Part shown: positions 46,875-59,573 of the stretch, one piece after another
How positions within the stretch are numbered: position 1 is the stretch's first letter
Layout: every line of letters starts with the position of its first letter
DNA from: Trematomus loennbergii
Lineage: Eukaryota; Chordata; Actinopteri; Perciformes; Nototheniidae
DNA length: 64,000 nt
Assembly: GCA_012861695.1 (NCBI GenBank)
Contig: JAAOOA010000460.1
Coordinates: 256,001 to 320,000, forward strand
Direction of reading: 5' to 3'
Program-made: the position numbers and the translations under genes
The notes under the pieces: model-generated
What the model was told of the DNA's origin: nothing
Databases searched by the model: none
What the model saw: the letters and a program-made list of their open reading frames with translations, nothing else

Positions 46875-48343
46875 TTTTAATTTTACTTTAAGTTTTGCAT
46901 CCACTAAAGTGTAACTATAAGTATCTTTGTAGGAGAAAAAACAAAAATAATTTTAGTTACTTCCATAAAACTGGATTGTCTTACTAAAATCCCAGAGTGT
47001 CTTTAAGAGTCACAGTCTTAAAGAAAATCTGTTCAGAAAAAGTACTTAACTTTCTACAACGGGGTATTAAAGAAACCCCCATTCCTTACAAAGTACTTCA
47101 TATTATACCCCTTTGTTAAGTGTTGCATACAAAAAAGTGTATCTAAAAAGTATCTTGGTAACACATGAAAAGAGAAAAAAGTCAAAAATCTGCCTTGTGT
47201 CAGTAAATAAGTGTTAAAAATCACAAACTTGCCTTTTAGAGAAACAGTCTTTACGAAAAATCTAATCAGACAATGTACTTCATTTTCTAGTTTTAAGGTT
47301 TTGCATACCTCAGAGTGTGTCTAAAAGTATCTTGGCAAGAGAAAAAAGCCATAATCTGCCTTGTGTCAGTGAATAAGTGTTAAAATCACAAATTTATAGA
47401 TAAGCTAGAGGCTATTTTAGATTTGTCAATTAGAGTTAAAGGGTTAAATAACATTTTCAAACTGCTGTTCATAGTTACTGGATACATAACGAGCCTCCTC
47501 ATTATCTCGATTTTCTACTTCCATTTTTATTTAACAGTGAAACGTCTTATTTTAGTACAGTCTAGTCAGAGGAGTTAATACTATTACTATATATGAAAGC
47601 AAAAATAAAACACATTTTCATTTTGTTATGGTTGTTTAATTGAAAAACACACCATTCGCCACATCTTCAGAAAGACATATTACATTTGACCAAGTTAATG
47701 TCGTAGTGCATACAAGGTAATAGACTTAGCGATTTGCACTGCTGCTTCTCTCCGCGTTTCATTTACAGTGATCGGTTTATCGTTCAATTCACATTGCCCA
47801 ACTAGATGTTTAGGGGCTGGAAGTTCCCCCTCCTCAAAGTTCATTCCCATAGCACCTTTCCCCCACTGATGCTAGTGACCCCCCTTTGTATGCTAATTAC
47901 CCCTTTGTTCGAGGCGTTATCACATGTAGGTGTGTTCAGTTAAACACTGAGATTTTCAATATACTACTCTACAAAATGATTTTTTCATATTCTTTTGACA
48001 AACTATACTTGACTTTTTTACGGAAAATCATGACACACTTTAATGTGACTTATTCTTAATTTTACCATACTAAAGTAAGACTTGAAAATACTATATCGTT
48101 TTCTAGTTTTTTATATTATACATCCTTAATTTATGTTAGTGTGCTGAGAAAACACAATAAGCAATAGCGTTTTAACAAGCAGTTTAAACTGTCTGTGTCA
48201 GTTTTACTTATCTCCATATTAAGTGATTATATAATATGACAGTGATCATTTCTATGTTTATTCATTGCAAATACTTAGTTACTTACCACTTGAACTGTTT
48301 AGCTCTTCAAGGTTAACTGACCTATATATACACTTTTTTGTAG

Positions 48344-48910
48344 TATTGTCACCACGTTCTTAAGAATTATATGGACGAGTTGGCAGCTGCCATGGCTGGA
48401 CTGTCAATCAAAAGTTACCTGTTATCCAGCGATGGTATGGACAACTTAACAGCTGACTTTGATAGACTTACTATGAGGAGTCAGCAGGTAACAGATGAGT
48501 GTGTGAATGAAATAACAGCTGCCTTCAGAGGACTCTCCACTAATGCACAGCAGCTTCCTGTTAGTGCCTGCACTGAGAATCCTCAAATACAGAGACAAGT
48601 CACTTTGTCCACGCTCCCTGAGACCCTCAAGCCCTCTAATGCCCAGGTGAATAATATTGACTTGTGTTAGTTTTACTTAAACTTACTTACAATAAGTGAT
48701 CATAATATGACAGTGATATCTTCTATGTTTATGCATTGCAAATACTTAATTATTTTTTGTTAGTTCTTTAAGGTTATATAACCATATGTTTGTCACCAGG
48801 TAACAAGTGATCATTTGGAAAAATGTATCCTAGCCTTTGAAAAAACTCAAAAGGGAGAGGACAGTGAAGGCCATGAAGCCAAAACCAAGACGTGGTGGAG
48901 TGCTGCGCAG
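48344..48910 (+). CDS. Two-exon phase-0 gene of unknown family, right-arm copy
   Basis: Exon 48,344-48,646 (303 bp, acceptor TTTTTTGTAG, donor GTGAAT) and exon 48,800-48,910 (111 bp, acceptor TGTCACCAG, donor GTATGT) are each a whole number of codons and open. The first encodes YCHHVLKNYMDELAAAMAGL, then DRLTMRSQQVTDECVNEITA and a Gln/Thr-rich end. The second encodes VTSDHLEKCILAFEKTQKGE and ends KTWWSAAQ. No signal peptide or membrane segment is seen; the first part looks helical. The exons are probably internal, since the first frame is open up to its acceptor; an internal ATG at 48,371 is an alternative start. I recognise no family. Confidence 0.5.
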
Positions 48911-49697
48911 GTATGTTCTCTAACAGCAACACTCTATTAAACATGTCTTTATTGACTACAGCTTAAGTTCATCCTATCATAAGGCTAAAAAGTATCTTAG
49001 TAACAAAAACAGAAGCAAAAAACATTAATGTTAACAACGCCTCAAAGGGCGGACTCCTGAGTTCCATGGCACTTGGACTATTTACATCATCCCGGGGTCA
49101 ACACCAGTAAATACGCCTCTCTTTATCCGCTCTCCAAGCCTCCAAGGGCGGACTCCTGAGGTCCGTAATGCCCCCCTAACATGACACTTAAACTATTTAC
49201 ATCATCTAAGGAAGCACACCCGTAAAATGTAGCCTCATGTAACTTCATATAGGGATTCTTTAATAGTTGTGTGAAGTAATTAAACAATAAGGGGGTATTA
49301 AGATCTTTAAATTATAATTTTCCCTCTCAAAGAGACTTCGTTGTACACACACACACACACAAACAAAACAACATTAAATAATGACATGATATTATAGTGA
49401 TAACACATAATGTGTAGAAAAGAGATCTCCTGTATGGGTTGATTGCGCGTTGATCTGTTGCTAAATGCTCATCTATCATTTTCAACCAAGCAGCATGAGG
49501 TCAAATTTAATAAGTAATAGTTTGTCACGATTTTACGGGGAAAAAGTCACATCTTAAAGACAGCTTGAACTGGATAGATGGTTAGTCTTTTTTCAAACAT
49601 ACCATATGTTCTGCATGTTAGTATATTTGGCCAAATAGGGTTAGGCCCCACTGCCCCCCCTCCCTCAATAGGGAAGTCACGCTTTGGGAAGAGGTGT

Positions 49698-49946
49698 TTA
49701 ATTTCTCAGATCTGACTTGATTGCTGTTGTGATGGCTGAAGGAAGAGGGACGGGGGAGGAAAATTCAGAGGGTGAAGAAGCAGAAAGATAACTTGTTTGT
49801 AAAACGGACAGCACATCAGTTTCAGGAAAGATGACACCAGTTTTACGCATGACATGCCCAATATCCTGAAGCCCTACAAAAAAGAAAGTATATTGTGTTG
49901 AAAATATCGCAAAAAGCCATAATATTGTATAATGTAATAGTTGCAT
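49698..49946 (-). CDS. Mirror of 40,480-40,728, right arm
   Basis: Identical 82-residue frame (hydrophobic start, Ser/Pro-rich end); the same alternative as a terminal exon (49,873-49,698) applies. It converges on the two-exon gene at 48,344-48,910. Confidence 0.35.
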   Translation of the reverse strand: MQLLHYTILWLFAIFSTQYTFFFVGLQDIGHVMRKTGVIFPETDVLSVLQTSYLSASSPSEFSSPVPLPSAITTAIKSDLRN

Positions 49947-49997
49947 GTTGTATTTTGGTACAAATCACTGTATATTCAAAAATATAATGGAGAGAAA

Positions 49998-49998
49998 A

Positions 49999-50042
<44 letters not shown>
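49998..50042. repeat. (TA)n expanded in the right arm only
   Basis: The run is about 40 bp here, against about 18 bp in the left arm (near 40,411). Confidence 0.85.
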
Positions 50043-50044
<2 letters not shown>

Positions 50045-50474
50045 AGTATGTTGAAAAATATGAAAAAAGTAATGTTGTGTTAAAATAATATGAAAGAAAT
50101 CAAAAGTAAAGCATCTAAAAAACATATATTTAAAAAAAGTAATGTTAGTCAAGTCAAGTTATCAAAACTGCATTGTTTCATCGAATCACTAACTCTCCAT
50201 TTAGAGTTTTATTCTTGAAGAAAACTCAATTCACTACAAATGAATGAATATTTTACCAAGTTATATAGTTTTCCATACATAAACGTGTATCTTACAGTTC
50301 CTTTGTGAGAGAATTACGCACAAATTGCAGTATTTTATCTGTTTTATGTGCACTGTTGGAGGAGCCTGTGACCTATGTTTTTCATTGACATATCTACACT
50401 GTAGCTAATGGGCATATGCCATAAATCCTTGAAACTTGAAACTTGAAATGATCAGAAACTGCATTGTCTCACTG

Positions 50475-51500
50475 AAAACAGCTCTAAAGAAAACCCAATT
50501 CCATACAAAGTACTTAACTTTCTACCAGTTGTAGAGTGGTGCTTACTTCAAAAGTGTATCTAAAGTTGCATCACTTATGTGTACACCCCCCAAACGAGTC
50601 CCCCACCATATGTCTCAGGAGACTGTCCATTAGTTTTGTTTAATATCGAGTCATATCTAATTTTGTCCGTAAGATTTAAACTGTAATGGCCCCGCTGACC
50701 GGACAGGAGGGGGGATGAGGAGGAGGGGGTTGAGAGGGGGTGGGGGCTGAGGAGGTGGTGGGGGCGACATAAAAAAAAATCTTCTCTTTCCTCCTAACCT
50801 ACAGCTATTTCTAATCTCATATAACTTCATATAAGGATTATTTTATTAAGGGTGATGTAATTAAACATAAAGAAAAAACCAAAATACCCCATGGTCAGTA
50901 AGATCTTTAAACTATTGTTACCCTCTCCAGAGAGACTAGTGTGTGCGTGTGTGTGTGTATGTGTGTGGAGGGAAATCTCTCCGGAAACAGCTCTAAAGAA
51001 AACCCAATTCCATACAAAGTACTTAACTTTCTACCAGTTGTAGAGTGGTGCTTACTTCAAAAGTGTATCTAAAGTTGCATCACTTATGTGTACACCCCCC
51101 AAACGAGTCCCCCACCATATGTCTCAGGAGACTGTCCATTAGTTTTGTTTAATATCGAGTCATATCTAATTTTGTCCGTAAGATTTAAACTGTAATGGCC
51201 CCGCTGACCGGACAGGAGGGGGGATGAGGAGGAGGGGGTTGAGAGGGGGTGGGGGCTGAGGAGGTGGTGGGGGCGACATAAAAAAAAATCTTCTCTTTCC
51301 TCCTAACCTACAGCTATTTCTAATCTCATATAACTTCATATAAGGATTATTTTATTAAGGGGTGATGTAATTAAACATAAAAGAAAAAAACCAAGAATAC
51401 CCCATGGTCAGTAAGATCTTTAAACTATTGTTACCCTCTCCAGAGAGACTTATGTGTGCGTGTGTGTGTGTGTGTGTGTGTGGGGAAATCTCTCCGGCCA
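50475..51500 (-). repeat. Tandem duplication, two 510-bp units (right arm mirror)
   Basis: Reverse-complement counterpart of 38,954-39,973. Confidence 0.88.
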
Positions 51501-51514
51501 AAATGACATCCCCT

Positions 51515-51688
51515 TTAGCGCAATACCGTATCATTTGCACCACTTATGTGACATACAAGAATAGTGTGTGACCGACAAAAGATGTCCTGTATGGGCTGAC
51601 TGTGCATGGACATAAACGCTAGTAACGTGACGGGAGAGACGCTGTGCTGCTGCTGACGGGAGAACCGGTGCTGCGGACTATTCGCCAT
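51515..51688 (-). CDS. Mirror of the 57-residue ORF
   Basis: Same frame as 38,763-38,936. Unrecognised; low coding confidence. Confidence 0.3.
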   Translation of the reverse strand: MANSPQHRFSRQQQHSVSPVTLLAFMSMHSQPIQDIFCRSHTILVCHISGANDTVLR

Positions 51689-52403
51689 GCATCTCTGTAT
51701 GCGTTGAGCGGAACAAAACACACTCTTCAGATATCACACGCAGCTATTTTAATTACCTCTCAAACTACCTAAACTAGTTATAACTATGTTTTTTAGTTTT
51801 ACTATCGAGTCACTCGCTATTGGACCCGCGAGCTGCATGATACTGGCGTGTTGTCATGAGAGGAGGGAGAGCGCCCCCGTTTTATTATTCCCGTGTTATT
51901 GTAAATTACTGTACACGTTTGAATAGTTAATTAATCTACTATAATTAGTTTTTTAATAGCGAATCATATCTAATTTTGTCCGTAAGATTTAAACTGTAAC
52001 AGCCCTGCTGACCGGACAGGAGGGGGTGAGGAGGGGGGTGGGTTGCGGTAGGTGGGGGCTGAGAGAGGTGGGGCTGAGAGGGCGGATGTGAAACCTGCTG
52101 TAAGGGGGGAGGAGGGGTGGGTTGAGAGGGTGGGGGCTGAGCGGGTGGGGGCTGAGAAGGGGGGGCTACCTGAGAGGATGTAGCACCTGTATGTGAGGGG
52201 AGGGGGTGGGCTGAGGGGGGTGGGGGCTACCGGTGAGGATGTCACACCTGTACGCGATAACACCTCGATCAAAGGGGCTCATTAGCATATCAAAAGGGAG
52301 GATGTCATAAACTTAATTAGGGGGCGGGACTTAGAAGGTGTGACCTGTCACTTTTTTATGCATACTAATGAGATTGAGCGGGATTGGTAACACTACTGTC
52401 ATC

Positions 52404-54429
52404 ACATAACGGCATTGTAATACACGGTTCGGCTGCATTAAATATTACACATCTGCCATAGTTCTTTATTTATAGAGCCCTGATGAGAAACTTCTGCACA
52501 AACAGGAAGAACTGCCGCCGAAACTGAATACGTGACGTGGATCATAAATATATCAACAATTAAACAACATCTTACATTTCTTTTCACAAAATACGTCTCC
52601 TTGCAGTATCAATACTAATTCGGCTGACTTTTATATTTGATCCAATTGGTAGATAGGTTATATTTACACCATAACGGTGCACAGCTGATAGAAAAGGACT
52701 TGTAGTTTTTAAAGATATTACTGATTTTCTTTGAATATAAGAATGTAAATACTGAGTTGAGAGAATAGTCAGGGATTTGGGTGATGGGAGACACATCTAT
52801 GGAATCACAATTTCAATAGCTTACCATTAAATGACGGATATACCTTTCTGTCTGTGATGTTTTACAAATCAGATATTAATGTGTAGAAGTAAACTATAAT
52901 AATAAATAATATAGCATATCCTGTACAATTATGTAAAAACATGAATACAACTACACATCTTCAGATGTTATACATACATAAGTGTCCTACACTAATAATA
53001 CAAAGTTATTATTAGTATACTGTGTGTACCTTGTGTGCACCGCCTAGTGGTTAAAGCACGTTATTTAATTATTTTTGTTGAATAATGTTATTTTTGTTGA
53101 GTAATGTTATTTGATGAATAAATATTAAGAGTACATACTTTCATAGGGGGAAAGTAGAAGGTCAATGATAGAAATATAGAATATAAAAAATCAAGAAGAT
53201 ACTGTAAGTGATCTCTACAATAAAACAGTTTAGTGCCTGATGTACAAAGATATTAATATGAGGATGTGCAAAACAGACAAACTAATTAACCTTTATTAAC
53301 ACATTAAAGAATACTTTAGGTTTTCTTTCAAATAAGAAAAAAGCTTTGGGGGTATCTATCTACAGATAAATATTAAGCCTGACAAAGTACTTAACGTCTA
53401 ATATATTGCTTTCCTGCAATGTTAACTGTGTTGAAGCACTTATTTTAACTGATATTATATATATATTAATTATACTCTTATGTATGTAGATAGTATAAGA
53501 CATGTGCAGAATTTGAGTTTAATGGTGGAGGAATACACACATATTGATAGATGTCTTGTAATGCACTGTTGAGGAACCTGTGACCCAAGTTTTTCATTAA
53601 TTGCATAACTTCAACATAGTGGTGTATATGATATGTCAATAAACCTTAGAAAATCTTGAAAGGGATGTGCAAAATAGCCATTATATACAGTTTTTAATTA
53701 ACTATTATAGAGAATAACGAGTAATGAATATACTTTATAGAGATCTGCAGATAAATTTTAGTCTTCTCAAGCACCAACTAATATCTCTCCTGATTGTTGG
53801 CACTTGACAATCACCTTTCCCTGAATTTTACTCAGGTGTAACTAAAGTCTGCTTTAAGGGTTGTTTATATTTCACATCATTAATCAGAATCTGCAAAGTA
53901 ACTAAAATAAATGTTAACCTCTGAATTGTAGTGGAGTAGAATTACAAAGTAACATGTGGGTAATGTGGGTAATGTGGGTATATTTAATGCTTCCCATTAT
54001 GGACACAAGCGATTTTTACCCATTTATTAATTACATGTTTTACATTTGTACAGACCAATTTGTTTCCTATCCCCTAAACCTTCAGGGCTGTACACAGTTT
54101 AATACTGTCAACTTCTAATTTTGGGAAAAACGAAAACGTCTTTTAAAACTACAATTCCCAGTAGAGACGTGCCATAGACCATGTTGCGAAACACAATAGC
54201 CCATGTGTAGTTCTGGGGGGGCGTTCGAGTCCAGTTTTTGGAAAGTCTGCCGTGGTTTCGTTCCATTTCAAAGAGCTGTTTGGCGCTCGGCGTAACCTTG
54301 GCGCACTGCCACTCCAACATCCAATCCCAGAGCTTGAAGATTAATCACGGGTTTGTCAACGGGACTGTAGTCCCAAACGATAGCTGGGGATTATGGGTAG
54401 TGTAGTGTCTTCGGCATCCTAAACTCAGA
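52404..54429. other. AT-rich flank right of the palindrome, no gene recognised
   Basis: Sequence immediately after the TSD is unrelated to the left flank. The last 300 bases contain ACTACAATTCCCAG and CCCAAACGATAGCTGGGGAT, a style common in vertebrate interspersed repeats. A 70-codon minus frame near 54,108 has no recognisable feature. Confidence 0.5.
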
Positions 54430-56045
54430 TTTTTTTTTCGGATTTCATATCGCATTACACCATATCCCGACGTGCATTGCGGCTAAAACATCCAATCAGC
54501 GATCTGATGATCTTTCCTACGTCACTTTACAGCCCTGCCCACTTTTGGGGAAACCAGCTGTCATTGAACGGCGATCAAGCCTGAAGCTACAGAGCTCTTC
54601 TGTTGTATACTGTCCTTTCTTCTTAGAGGAAGTACAGAAACATGTAACTCTGGATTTGTTTTAATGTTTGAGGTGCAATAAACGACACAGCAGCTTTTGG
54701 CATGTTAAAACTATTATTTTCTGCTCGCAGCTGGCGAAATTACAGCCTCGCCTACTGATTTTAATTTAACCATAGGATATCAAGCCCGATCGTCGATTTC
54801 AAATGTGTGCTCTAAAATGATAGTAATAAATTACTATGATCATTATTATAAGCTAGAAAAGAATGTCAAAGATAGGTAGAAAGCAAACGTATTTAAGATA
54901 TGTTCAGACAAACGTAACGTGGGACAAATACGTTTCTTGTTAAACGTAATTGAGAATGCTGTATGAAACGACTACAAACAATATTGTGATTATTAACCAT
55001 TAACCACATAATAAGGGATTTGGTAAACTGAACAGTGAGCCGCCAGCCAGCGCGAAAATAAGTTTGCTCTAAAATGATATTAATAAATTACTATGATCAT
55101 TATTATAAGCTAGAAAATAAATGTCAAAGATAGGTAGAAAGCAAACGTATTTAAGATATGTTTCAGAACAAACGTAACGTGGGACAAATACGTTTCTTGT
55201 TAAACGTAATTGAGAATGCTGTATGAAACGACTACAAACAATATTGTGATTATTAACCATTAACCAGCATAATAAGGGATTTGGTAAACTGAACAGTGAG
55301 CCGCCAGCCAGCGCGAAAATAAGTTTGCTCTAAAATGATATAATAAATTACTATGATCATTATTATAAGCTAGAAAAGAAATGGCAAATATAGGTAGAAA
55401 GCAAACGTATTTAAGATACGTTCATAACAAACGTCATGTGTGAGAAAATAGGTTTTCTAGAAGATATGTAGAAAATAAACGTATTTAAGATATGTTCAGA
55501 ACAAACGTAACGTGGAAGGAATACGTTTCTTGCGAAACGTATTTGAGAATGCAGTTTAGTTTTGTGGGAACGTAATTTCTAGGAGACAGGTTGATATAAG
55601 GCATATTTATACTTTTTTTTTTCAAAATACCAAATAGATCATGTATTTTAGCCATGCCTCATTTCGCTCAATTTGCACTTTTTTAGCCCTGTTTTTGCAA
55701 GGGCAGTTCTGTGAGAACAGCACCACTTACAGGCCTGGCATATGTACTACAGCGTCCTCCAGCGCTTTCGAGCAGCAATGGCCGGCCGTGGCCCAACCCC
55801 ACATTCCCCTGATAGGTGGAGAGTTGGCCCAATAGCCGTAGCGCCACTTCTGTGACGTCATAGAAGTGTTCAATCTGGATCATCTGAATCAGATCCGTTG
55901 CAGCCCCTTTTTTAGAGATTTGGGTATGGAGGAAATAGAGAGGGTTGTGTTTTTCTGACACTTGGCGAGTTCCCTGGAACACCGGGACACATATTTCATG
56001 TATAAAACGTACAAAAGTGCATTTTGCATGATAGGTTCCCTTTAA
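54430..56045 (-). repeat. Interspersed repeat, inverted relative of 36,590-37,989
   Basis: It contains three tandem units of about 265 bp with AGCAAACGTATTTAAGATAT and AACAGTGAGCCGCCAGCCAG, then a 3' part absent from the left copy (CCTGGCATATGTACTACAGC and AATGGCCGGCCGTGGCCCAA). It ends CATGATAGGTTCCCTTTAAG, matching the start of the left copy in reverse. A non-autonomous DNA transposon is likely; no coding sequence. Confidence 0.7.
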
Positions 56046-56700
56046 GTAAAATATCTTAGGACCTTTTCTTTAATAAACATGACACTAACTTATTTATTAT
56101 TATTATTTATTTTGGCAGCTCACTGCGTGTTTCTTTTATTTTTTATATATATTCATTTATATATATTATACATCCTTATTATTTTAAATTATAAAACACA
56201 TGAGCTAACCAACTCAGCATAATGATTATAATTGAGTAAATACAAGAAAAATAATAATAAAAATAATAGGGATGAATGGATATCAAATAATAAACAAATA
56301 TATTCTTAAATTATTTCTTCAAACAATTTGACACCCAATTGCTTTTTAGTATTTAAATGTATATCAAAATATTCTATACACATACAAACCAAATTATATG
56401 GTTATATATACAAATAGATTGATATAAAATGTACCAAATAAAATCAATGAACCATGATTGTTGTTAAGGCTTATATATACAATTACAATTTTAACATGAA
56501 AAGTTTATTGTTGTTTATTATTAAGATCATTTTACATTATCATAATAAGAGGAAGTGTTAGAGCCAGGCTTTTGTTTTGGTCAAAGTAATATTGCCATCT
56601 AGTGGCGACCTTGTGTACTGCATGGTAAATAAAAGACTACAATTCCCATGTTGCAGCCAATTAAGAGACAGAGGTAGTCAACCTGTGTGGAAGATGCCGA
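56046..56700. other. AT-rich stretch without recognised gene
   Basis: No domain or exon recognised. From about 56,710 the sequence becomes homologous to the 5' flank of Ig copy 1 (4750 onward). Confidence 0.5.
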
Positions 56701-57039
56701 CACAATTATTACAATTATTTAACATTTATCATCCAACAGAATATATAAAGAGAATCTTAGTTTGCTTCAATAAACGCTTTTTTGTTGAGTTTTGCCTCTT
56801 TTTTTGTTGTGTTGACTCTGACTGAAAGAGTATTTTCTGAGTCTAATTTGTGTGGAAACTATTTTATTTTGATTAACCGCACAAGTCGAGTAGCCAAGAG
56901 TAAAACTGATAACCTGAAGGATTAGTAGATGTGTTTCAAAAGGTGTTCAGAGTGGTTGAAGGAAGCGGTGACAGGAAGGAAACGCTGGTGTGGGCTACTG
57001 TCAGAGAAACAGTTTGATGCCACATCACAAAGAGGTACA

Positions 57040-59099
57040 ATGGATCCAACAAGTCTTCAACGCCTCGTCTGTAAGTACAATCTTTATACTGTTAGCATGA
57101 GGGAAGACGTTCAGATATCATACAAACATCCAGAGTCTGGAGAGATGTAACTCTCTGTACTGTTTGGTACGTTTAGGAGAAACTGCAAACTAATATGATT
57201 GTTGTGGTGCATTCAAGTTCATGCTAAAAGAGAAGTCTGGTATTTTCTCAGACTTCTATCCAGTCTGACTCGTGCTAACTTTGCACTGCATTCATGTGTT
57301 TTAAAAGCACCATAAAGACCTGTTGAAGTGTCCTGTGTGTCGCAGTAAACTCACACTAACCTGTGGTTTCTCCTCAGTCCTCACCTCCCTGCTGAGCTGC
57401 TCCACTAACCAGGGTCAGCACACTTTCTCCCTCTTAGAAACTCAAAGCTGTGTCTCTGTTGACCTGATGCATCACTTTAGTCTCAGAGTAACTGAACACT
57501 TTTCTGTCCTCACATACTGAACTCTGCATCGACTGTTAGATTCATCAGTGAACATATCAGTGGCTTCTTCTTCTTCAGTGTTTTATAAATCTTCCTCCCT
57601 GCAGCTCGTCTGACGGTGACTCCCAGCAGCTCTCAGGTATTTAAAAACGAACCTGTCTCTCTGAGATGTGAGGATGCTCTGATGGATGGACTGTGATGAG
57701 AAACACGAGCATTGATAACAGAGCTGAGTGTGGAGTCGACAAGTGGGGAAGATCTGATGGTTCCTCCTGTAACGTCAGCTACATGAACCCTTTGGACAGT
57801 GGAGTGTACTGGTGTGAGTCCACAGAGGGATCCACCAGTAACACCATCACATCACCGTCTCTGGTAAGATCAGCCTCTCTGTTTCCTCATCAATACTAAA
57901 CATTGTTTTAAAAGTTCATCCGAGAGAGGAAACTGGACGACCGCAGAGCTGCTAGCTTGTGCTAACCACAGGTACAAAACACACATTCTCACACACACTA
58001 TCATCCACTAAAATACTCAGTACAGTCTCATACTTTAGGAACTGGTAAAACTGATGTTTAACATATTATTTATTACTAAAATATAATTATTTTATCTTTT
58101 TCCAAAGTGTCCTCTTAAGTACTTAAACACCAGGCGGTCCTCACAAGGATATATGAACAAGAATACAGTCCCTGAATATCATCAAATAATAAACATTTCA
58201 GCTCGTCTGATTTGCTCAAGATTCAAGGGTTTTAATGTCATATGAACATAAGTTACAGAGTAGAAATGGCAATGAAAATCTTCTGACCCGAGCTTCTCCA
58301 ACGATGCAATATAATACAAAAAAAAATGTTGTTTCTGTCTCTGTGTTCAGGTATAGAGTTTATCCTGTCAGAGTAGATGTTGTTTCTGTCTCTGTGTTCA
58401 GGTGGATCAGTGATCCTGCAGAGTCCTGTCCTCCCTGTGATGGAGGGAGATGACATCACTCTATATCTGTAAAACAAAGATGGCCGACCCCCCCCCTGCT
58501 GATTTCTACAAAGATGGCGTCTTCATCAGGACTGAGTCTGATGGTCACATGACCCTCCCCCATGTTAACAGGTCTGATGAAGGCCTCTACAAGTGTAGAG
58601 TCCAGAATGAAGGAGAGTCTCCAGAGAGCCGGCTGTCTGTCTCAGGTGAGGAGCTTTCCTTTGGTTTCAGGACTCATTCCTTCAGATGTTCACCTGACCA
58701 GGTGTGATTCTCTCTGCAGAAAAACCTACCACCACTTCCTCTCCTATGACATCCACCATGGACCCGCCCACAACCTCCTCTGCACCTCCTGCCTCCTCCC
58801 TCCACCTTGTGTTCAGGGTGATCTGCCACCTGGTGGTTTTCTGCCCGTACTGCATCTCCACTTTCCTCATGGTGTCTATATATCGAGAGAGGGCCAGAGG
58901 TAACTTCTCTCAGTTTCTACATCTAAAAGCATGTATTCTCTAGCAGAACTCTTAATACGTTTTCCACATTTTCTTTTTGACAACAGGAAGTGACCAGTCT
59001 GTCTCCATGGCGATTACTCCGCCCACCCACGATGAGCAGGGATTGGATGATGACTACGATGATGTCATGTCTGCTGTCACGACGGAGCATCAGTTCTGA
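57040..59099 (+). pseudogene. Fc receptor-like immunoglobulin-superfamily gene, copy 2
   Basis: Six exons have the same borders as copy 1: 57,040-57,070, 57,378-57,413, 57,605-57,863, 58,402-58,645, 58,720-58,899 and 58,987-59,099. Exon 3 carries two one-base losses (near 57,674 and near 57,855), and exon 4 is 244 bp with one base gained before the first cysteine (CTATATCTGTAAAAC), bringing a stop into frame. The remaining code matches copy 1: second Ig domain ([30 protein letters not shown]), a stalk extended by seven residues (TSSPMTS), membrane segment, acidic tail [17 protein letters not shown]. The tandem same-strand arrangement indicates segmental duplication of an Fc-receptor-like cluster. 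As read it cannot make a full receptor. Confidence 0.78.
58987..59099 (+). CDS. Copy 2 exon 6: cytoplasmic tail, intact
   Basis: Acceptor ACAACAG and a frame ending VTTEHQF with stop at 59,097-59,099. It is nearly identical to copy 1 exon 6, including the acidic DDDYDDVM stretch, so this part has stayed conserved while the Ig-domain exons collected indels. Confidence 0.75.
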
Positions 59100-59149
59100 C
59101 CTGATCTTAAGGCCCAATTCCAAACCACACCCTCCCCACTCGCCTCCAT

Positions 59150-59573
59150 CTGTGGTCTCTCTCTCTCAGTCTGTAGTCTCTCTCTCTCAGTCTGTAGTCT
59201 CTCTCTCAGTCTGTAGTCTCTCTCTCTCAGTCTGTAGTCTCTCTCTCAGTCTGTAGTCTCTCTCTCTCAGTCTGTAGTCTCTCTCTCTCAGTCTGTAGTC
59301 TCTCTCTCAGTCTGTAGTCTCTCTCTCAGTCTGTAGTCTCTCTCTCTCAGTCTGTAGTCTCTCTCTCAGTCTGTAGTCTCTCTCTCTCAGTCTGTAGTGT
59401 CTCTCTCAGTCTGTAGTCTCTCTCTCAGTCTATAGTCTCTCTCTCTCCGTCTGTAGTCTCTCTCTCAGTCTGTAGTCTCTCTCTCTCTCTCAGTCTGTAG
59501 TCTCTCTCTCAGTCTGTAGTCTCTCTCTCTCAGTCTGTAGTCTCTCTCTCAGTCTGTAGTCTCTCTCTCTCAG
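59150..59573 (+). repeat. 3' UTR minisatellite, copy 2 (short allele)
   Basis: About 21 units of CAGTCTGTAGTCTCTCTCT, bounded by the same flanks as the 2.2-kb array in copy 1 (CCACACCCTCCC before, AGCTGAACGAGGCTCCTTC after). Confidence 0.93.

Larger units (their letters stand above)
38047..52397. mobile_element. 14.35-kb palindromic Maverick/Polinton-type element with 6-bp TSD
   Basis: The element starts AGTAGTGTTACCAATCCCGC and ends with its reverse complement. The identical hexamer GTCATC flanks it (38,041-38,046 and 52,398-52,403), while sequence beyond is unrelated. Left arm 38,047-45,204 and right arm 45,235-52,397 are near-identical inverted copies around a 30-nt spacer. Observed arm differences are mostly homopolymer lengths, a longer TA run at 49,998-50,042, and a few substitutions. 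A 6-bp duplication, 5'-AG ends and an integrase fragment at the fold point are hallmarks of Maverick/Polinton and adintovirus-type elements. No DNA polymerase B, packaging ATPase, protease or capsid gene is present, so this is a defective derivative. Confidence 0.85.

Noticed and set aside
38047..52397. Teratorn-like herpesvirus/piggyBac element
   Set aside because: The flanking duplication is 6 bp, not TTAA, and no piggyBac or herpesvirus gene was seen. The integrase fragment fits Maverick better.
38047..52397. Pure assembly hairpin artefact
   Set aside because: Not fully excluded, but the exact TSD with unrelated outer flanks, and the arm-specific TA and minisatellite differences, are hard to get from a simple inverted chimeric read.
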